This document shows, piece by piece, positions 5,557 through 8,271 of a DNA stretch of 8,271 nucleotides; position 1 is the stretch's first letter, and each line of letters starts with the position of its first letter. The stretch spans positions 1 to 8,271 of the forward strand of contig JAENVX010000313.1 in assembly GCA_016650355.1 (NCBI GenBank), in the 5' to 3' direction. The DNA comes from Bacteroidia bacterium (GTDB lineage Bacteria; Bacteroidota; Bacteroidia; Cytophagales; Cyclobacteriaceae). Under the pieces are notes generated by a model. It saw only the letters and a list, made by a program, of their open reading frames with translations. It ran no database searches and was not told where the DNA came from. The translations under genes and the position numbers were made by a program.

Positions 5557-6759
5557 TCAAGCACTCTTCAATTGGATTCGAAACGTTGTTCCTAGAATTT
5601 CATCGGAGGATTTGACAAATATTTTGCCGTCATGATACAACTCAATTATCCGTTTGGCCAAAGCCAATCCCAGTCCCCAACCTCTCTTTTTAGTAGTAAA
5701 ACCAGGCTTAAATACATTGGTGATATTGGCTTTTGGGATGCCTTTCCCAGTGTCAGATATGTCAACGAATACTTTTCCTTCACTGCCCCTTAAAATCTTA
5801 ATTGCTATCGTGCCAGTGTTGCCCATTGCGTCCACTGCATTTTTACATAAATTTTCAATTACCCATTCAAATAGAGGGGCATGTACTTTTGCGGTTATGG
5901 TTTCGGACAACGTATAAACTTCAAAATTAATTTTTGAGGAAACACGGGGCTGCAAGTAGCCTACTACGTTATTAATTATTCCATATATATTTTCTCCTTT
6001 TAAAGTAGGAGTTGAGCCAATGCTAGAAAATCGTTCCGTAACAATTCGAAGTTTCTTAATGTCTTTGTCCAACTCTTCTACAATTCCTTTGTTTTTGATT
6101 TCAGGATCATCGCGAAGAACTTCTATCCAGGCCATGAGTGACGAAATAGGCGTGCCTAACTGATGCGCGGTTTCTTTGGCAAGACCTACCCAAATGCGAT
6201 TTTGCTCAGACGTGCGAGAATAATTAAAGGCCAGGTAGGAGATGAATCCAAAGATGGCAATCACGGAAAGCTGAATATAGGGATAAGCTTTTAGTTGAGT
6301 AAGCAGGAAAGAATTTTCGTAGTAAACATATCCCAGGTTCTCAAAATCGCCTGATTCATTTCGGTATGTCATTTGAATTGGACTAAATGACTCTGCCATG
6401 TCTTCTACTTTCTGTTTTAAGAAGATGTTCCTTTTTTCTTTCGACAGAGCCTCATCCAGATCAATATTTGCGTACTGATATTCATTATCTTTTGTAATCC
6501 AGATTACAGGTATTGATTTGTTTTTGAAAATGATCTCATCTGTGATGAAGAAAATATTTTCCTCGTCAACATCACTTAGTGTATACTCTAACGCTTTCGC
6601 AAACAGATCTACCTGTTGTTTTTCACGTTCCTTTAATTCCTCAACCAAGACATTTGTATAGTAGACAGAGGCAATGCTAATAACGATTGAAACGGCAAGA
6701 ATAACCCACTTCAGTTTAGTGTTATCCTGGTAAAATTCGATAGGAGGCAGTGCAGCCAT
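5557..6759 (-). CDS. Membrane-bound sensor histidine kinase
   Basis: The 400-residue protein is a two-component sensor that should autophosphorylate on a histidine and pass the phosphate to a response regulator. A first membrane helix (about 17-34) is followed by a sensor region of about 125 residues outside the membrane and a second helix (about 161-178). The segment after helix 2 is only about 20 residues, too short for a HAMP domain. The H-box is KETAHQLGTPISSL with phospho-acceptor H199; Gln-Leu-Gly-Thr-Pro replaces the commoner Glu-Leu-Arg-Thr-Pro, a variant I associate with Bacteroidota. The ATP-binding domain has the N-box ENLCKNAVDAM (302-312), DTGKGI (336-341), FKPGFTTK (350-357) and GWGLGLAL (360-367), all intact. 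No response regulator is in the window. The gene lies 90 bases after the ABC permease, but a terminator sits between them. The signal sensed is unknown. Confidence 0.93.
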   Translation of the reverse strand: MAALPPIEFYQDNTKLKWVILAVSIVISIASVYYTNVLVEELKEREKQQVDLFAKALEYTLSDVDEENIFFITDEIIFKNKSIPVIWITKDNEYQYANIDLDEALSKEKRNIFLKQKVEDMAESFSPIQMTYRNESGDFENLGYVYYENSFLLTQLKAYPYIQLSVIAIFGFISYLAFNYSRTSEQNRIWVGLAKETAHQLGTPISSLMAWIEVLRDDPEIKNKGIVEELDKDIKKLRIVTERFSSIGSTPTLKGENIYGIINNVVGYLQPRVSSKINFEVYTLSETITAKVHAPLFEWVIENLCKNAVDAMGNTGTIAIKILRGSEGKVFVDISDTGKGIPKANITNVFKPGFTTKKRGWGLGLALAKRIIELYHDGKIFVKSSDEILGTTFRIQLKSA

Positions 6760-6769
6760 GGTGTTGAAG

Positions 6770-6800
6770 GTAAATAAAAAAACCGGATGCTTCGTCCGGT
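6770..6800 (-). terminator. Intrinsic terminator between the ABC permease and the histidine kinase
   Basis: On the minus strand ACCGGA (6800-6795) pairs with TCCGGT (6787-6782), with a G-T pair extending the stem, and the hairpin runs straight into seven Ts (6782-6776) followed by ATTTA. It begins about 50 bases after the permease stop, and its T tract ends only about 16 bases before the kinase ATG. It should end most permease transcripts. If the kinase promoter lies upstream of it, it sits in the kinase leader and could act as an attenuator. The plus-strand side is also T-rich, so it may work in both directions. Confidence 0.82.
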
Positions 6801-6817
6801 CTTGTTTTTCTTGGTGG

Positions 6818-6846
6818 CGAAATTATTAACGATGATTTATTTTCAA
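6818..6846 (-). promoter_or_regulatory. Weak candidate promoter for the histidine kinase
   Basis: TAATTTCG (6825-6818, minus strand) matches seven of eight positions of TAnnTTTG. A TTG (6846-6844) stands 18 bases before it, overlapping the expected -33 position. It lies just past the permease stop and upstream of the terminator hairpin. If real, kinase transcripts would have to read through that hairpin. The match is imperfect and could be chance in AT-rich sequence. Confidence 0.3.
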
Positions 6847-6849
6847 GGA

Positions 6850-8181
6850 TTATTCCTTCATTAGAAACCATTTAGCCATCACTTTATAGCTTACTTTTGT
6901 TCCTGTCATCAAAATTCCCACGCGGTATATTCGCCCTGCAATCCAGGTTGTTAAAATAAAACCTGCTATCAATAATACCATTGAGAGGGCAAGTTCCCAT
7001 GCAGGCACACCAAATGCTATCCTTCCTACCATTGCCACAGGTGATGTGAATGGAATAATAGAGAGCCAAAAACTAACCGAACCATGAGGATCCCTCAAAA
7101 TAAACATAAACAGACCCATATAGCCAACGAGCAGCGGCAGCGTTATCGGAAACTGGAATTGTTGCGATTCCTGAATAGAGTCCACAGCCGACCCAACGGC
7201 AGCAAAGAGCGCCCCATACAAAAGATAGCCACCTAAAAAATAAAAGATGAAGACAACTGCAATTTTGGCAAAGGGAATCTCATTAATGTTACCAAGCAGG
7301 TCGTTGATCTTAGAATTTTTTTGCGTCATGATCTCCTTGGCATCTTCATTCTGATCCATTTTTTTTGTCATCTGCTCCATTGCTTGCTTCTGTGGCATCT
7401 CTAATCCAAAATAACTAAGCACACTTGTGGACAAAACGCCTATGAGAATAAACCAAATCAAAAACTGAAGGATTCCTACTGATGCAATACCAATGATCTT
7501 TCCCAACATAAGCTGAAACGGCTTAACAGAAGAAACGATGACTTCTACAATTTTGGACGTCTTTTCATCGATTACTCCTTGCATGATCTGAATGCCGTAG
7601 ATCAAAACAAACATGTAGATTAATATACCCAGCCCAAATCCTAACCCGTACAATATTCCGGAGTTACTTGATTTCTCTTCGCCTGTTTCACTGAGGTTGA
7701 TTTGCTTAAGGCTGATATTTGTTTTCAGACGCTTGAGGGTTTCCTTGTCAATTTTATATTCCTCAAGTTTCAGATCGCGCACGCGTTCTTCAAGAATGGA
7801 TTCCAGGTCGCCTACTTTTTCAATGCTAGGATTTTCTTGCGTGTAGATTATCAACCCGGTGGGATTGTTGATATCAAAAGTTGGGATATAGAGCAGTGCA
7901 AAGTCTTTTGTTTCGTTGTAAACTTTTTTGGCCTGTTCGAGAGGAATTTGAAGTTGGACAAAATTGAACCGCTTGTTATTATCAAAAATAAATTTTCCAC
8001 TTTCGTCCACTACTTGCACCGTGTCTGCCTTGGCTGATTCGGCTTCGCGAATCATAATGTACATGAGCCCTCCAATAATCAGAGGGAAAATAAGAGGCAC
8101 CAGTATGGTCGCAATCAGAAATGATTTTTTTTGTACCCTCGTTAAAAACTCCCGTTGAATGATTAACCAAATTTTATTCAT
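6850..8181 (-). CDS. ABC-2 family export permease (NatB-type)
   Basis: This is an inner-membrane permease of an ABC exporter. The 443-residue protein begins MNKIWLIIQREFLTRVQKKSF, the cytoplasmic lead-in typical of NatB-type permeases. Helix 1 (about 21-44) is followed by a loop of about 130 residues outside the membrane. Further hydrophobic segments lie at about 175-199, 228-256, 302-328, 344-362 and 395-417. Between the second and third segments is the conserved cytoplasmic stretch QGVIDEKTSKIVEVIVSSVK with GKIIG, and near the end the family's IIPFTSPVAMVGRI. A Met/Lys-rich charged insert at about 262-295 separates the third and fourth segments. NatA/NatB of Bacillus exports sodium, but many relatives have unknown substrates, so none is assigned here. 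The start lies 23 bases after the end of an upstream gene, probably one operon. An ATPase partner is required and is not identifiable in the window. Confidence 0.92.
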   Translation of the reverse strand: MNKIWLIIQREFLTRVQKKSFLIATILVPLIFPLIIGGLMYIMIREAESAKADTVQVVDESGKFIFDNNKRFNFVQLQIPLEQAKKVYNETKDFALLYIPTFDINNPTGLIIYTQENPSIEKVGDLESILEERVRDLKLEEYKIDKETLKRLKTNISLKQINLSETGEEKSSNSGILYGLGFGLGILIYMFVLIYGIQIMQGVIDEKTSKIVEVIVSSVKPFQLMLGKIIGIASVGILQFLIWFILIGVLSTSVLSYFGLEMPQKQAMEQMTKKMDQNEDAKEIMTQKNSKINDLLGNINEIPFAKIAVVFIFYFLGGYLLYGALFAAVGSAVDSIQESQQFQFPITLPLLVGYMGLFMFILRDPHGSVSFWLSIIPFTSPVAMVGRIAFGVPAWELALSMVLLIAGFILTTWIAGRIYRVGILMTGTKVSYKVMAKWFLMKE

Positions 8182-8204
8182 AGCCTAATGTGTCAGGTAC
8201 TGGA

Positions 8205-8271
8205 TTATACTTCTTGCAAATGTTTTTTCAGTGATTCATCCGTTATTTGATTGAGTGGCCAGGTTAATAAA
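8205..8271 (-). CDS. C-terminal end of an unidentified gene, cut by the window edge
   Basis: An open minus-strand frame enters from the right edge and encodes about 21 residues ending WPLNQITDESLKKHLQEV before a TAA at 8207-8205. The other two minus-strand frames are closed by stops here, and the 23-base gap to the permease start suggests one operon. NatB-type permeases are usually preceded by their ABC ATPase gene, so that is the first guess, but the visible tail is too short to confirm it and does not clearly resemble the usual ATPase ending. Confidence 0.55.
   Translation of the reverse strand, partial: LLTWPLNQITDESLKKHLQEV

Noticed and set aside
5654..5917. 87-codon plus-strand open frame
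   Set aside because: It is antisense to the ATP-binding domain of the histidine kinase, whose motifs are intact, and resembles no known protein.
7702..8037. 111-codon plus-strand open frame
   Set aside because: It lies entirely inside the permease gene on the other strand, has a Phe-rich composition expected from the antisense of a hydrophobic protein, and shows no recognisable motif.

Overview
The window looks like a piece of a Bacteroidota chromosome, most likely from the Cytophagales. The evidence is the base composition, the lack of Shine-Dalgarno sequences before every start I inspected, a textbook Bacteroidota promoter (TTTG, 19 bases, TAnnTTTG) before atpD, a short epsilon subunit, an atpDC pair detached from other ATP synthase genes, and a histidine kinase with an HQLGTP-type H-box. 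The phylum is well supported; the order is an inference.

Left half, plus strand: a weak Bacteroidota-type promoter leads into prfC (release factor 3), an RluA-family pseudouridine synthase, a small two-helix membrane protein (DUF6787-like) and a lipoprotein of unknown function. The genes are closely spaced, all on one strand, and end at a strong UUCG-loop terminator at 3295-3320, so they are probably largely co-transcribed. The first two genes serve translation and RNA modification; the last two are envelope proteins of unknown role.

Middle: a 322-base gap (3273-3594) separates this group from the convergent atpDC operon. It holds one terminator for each side. Between them is a stretch (about 3400-3542) that reads like the wrecked start, and perhaps the tail, of an ABC transporter ATPase gene. 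atpD and atpC encode the catalytic beta subunit and a short epsilon subunit of F1 ATP synthase.

Right half, minus strand: the end of an unidentified gene at the window edge, an ABC-2 (NatB-type) export permease, an intrinsic terminator, and then a membrane sensor histidine kinase with no response regulator beside it. The terminator suggests the kinase is expressed separately from, or at a lower level than, the permease.

Most of the window is ordinary housekeeping sequence and I do not see a clear new system. The points most worth a second look are the ABC-ATPase relic, the terminator placed directly before the kinase start, and a lipoprotein that also carries two C-terminal membrane helices.
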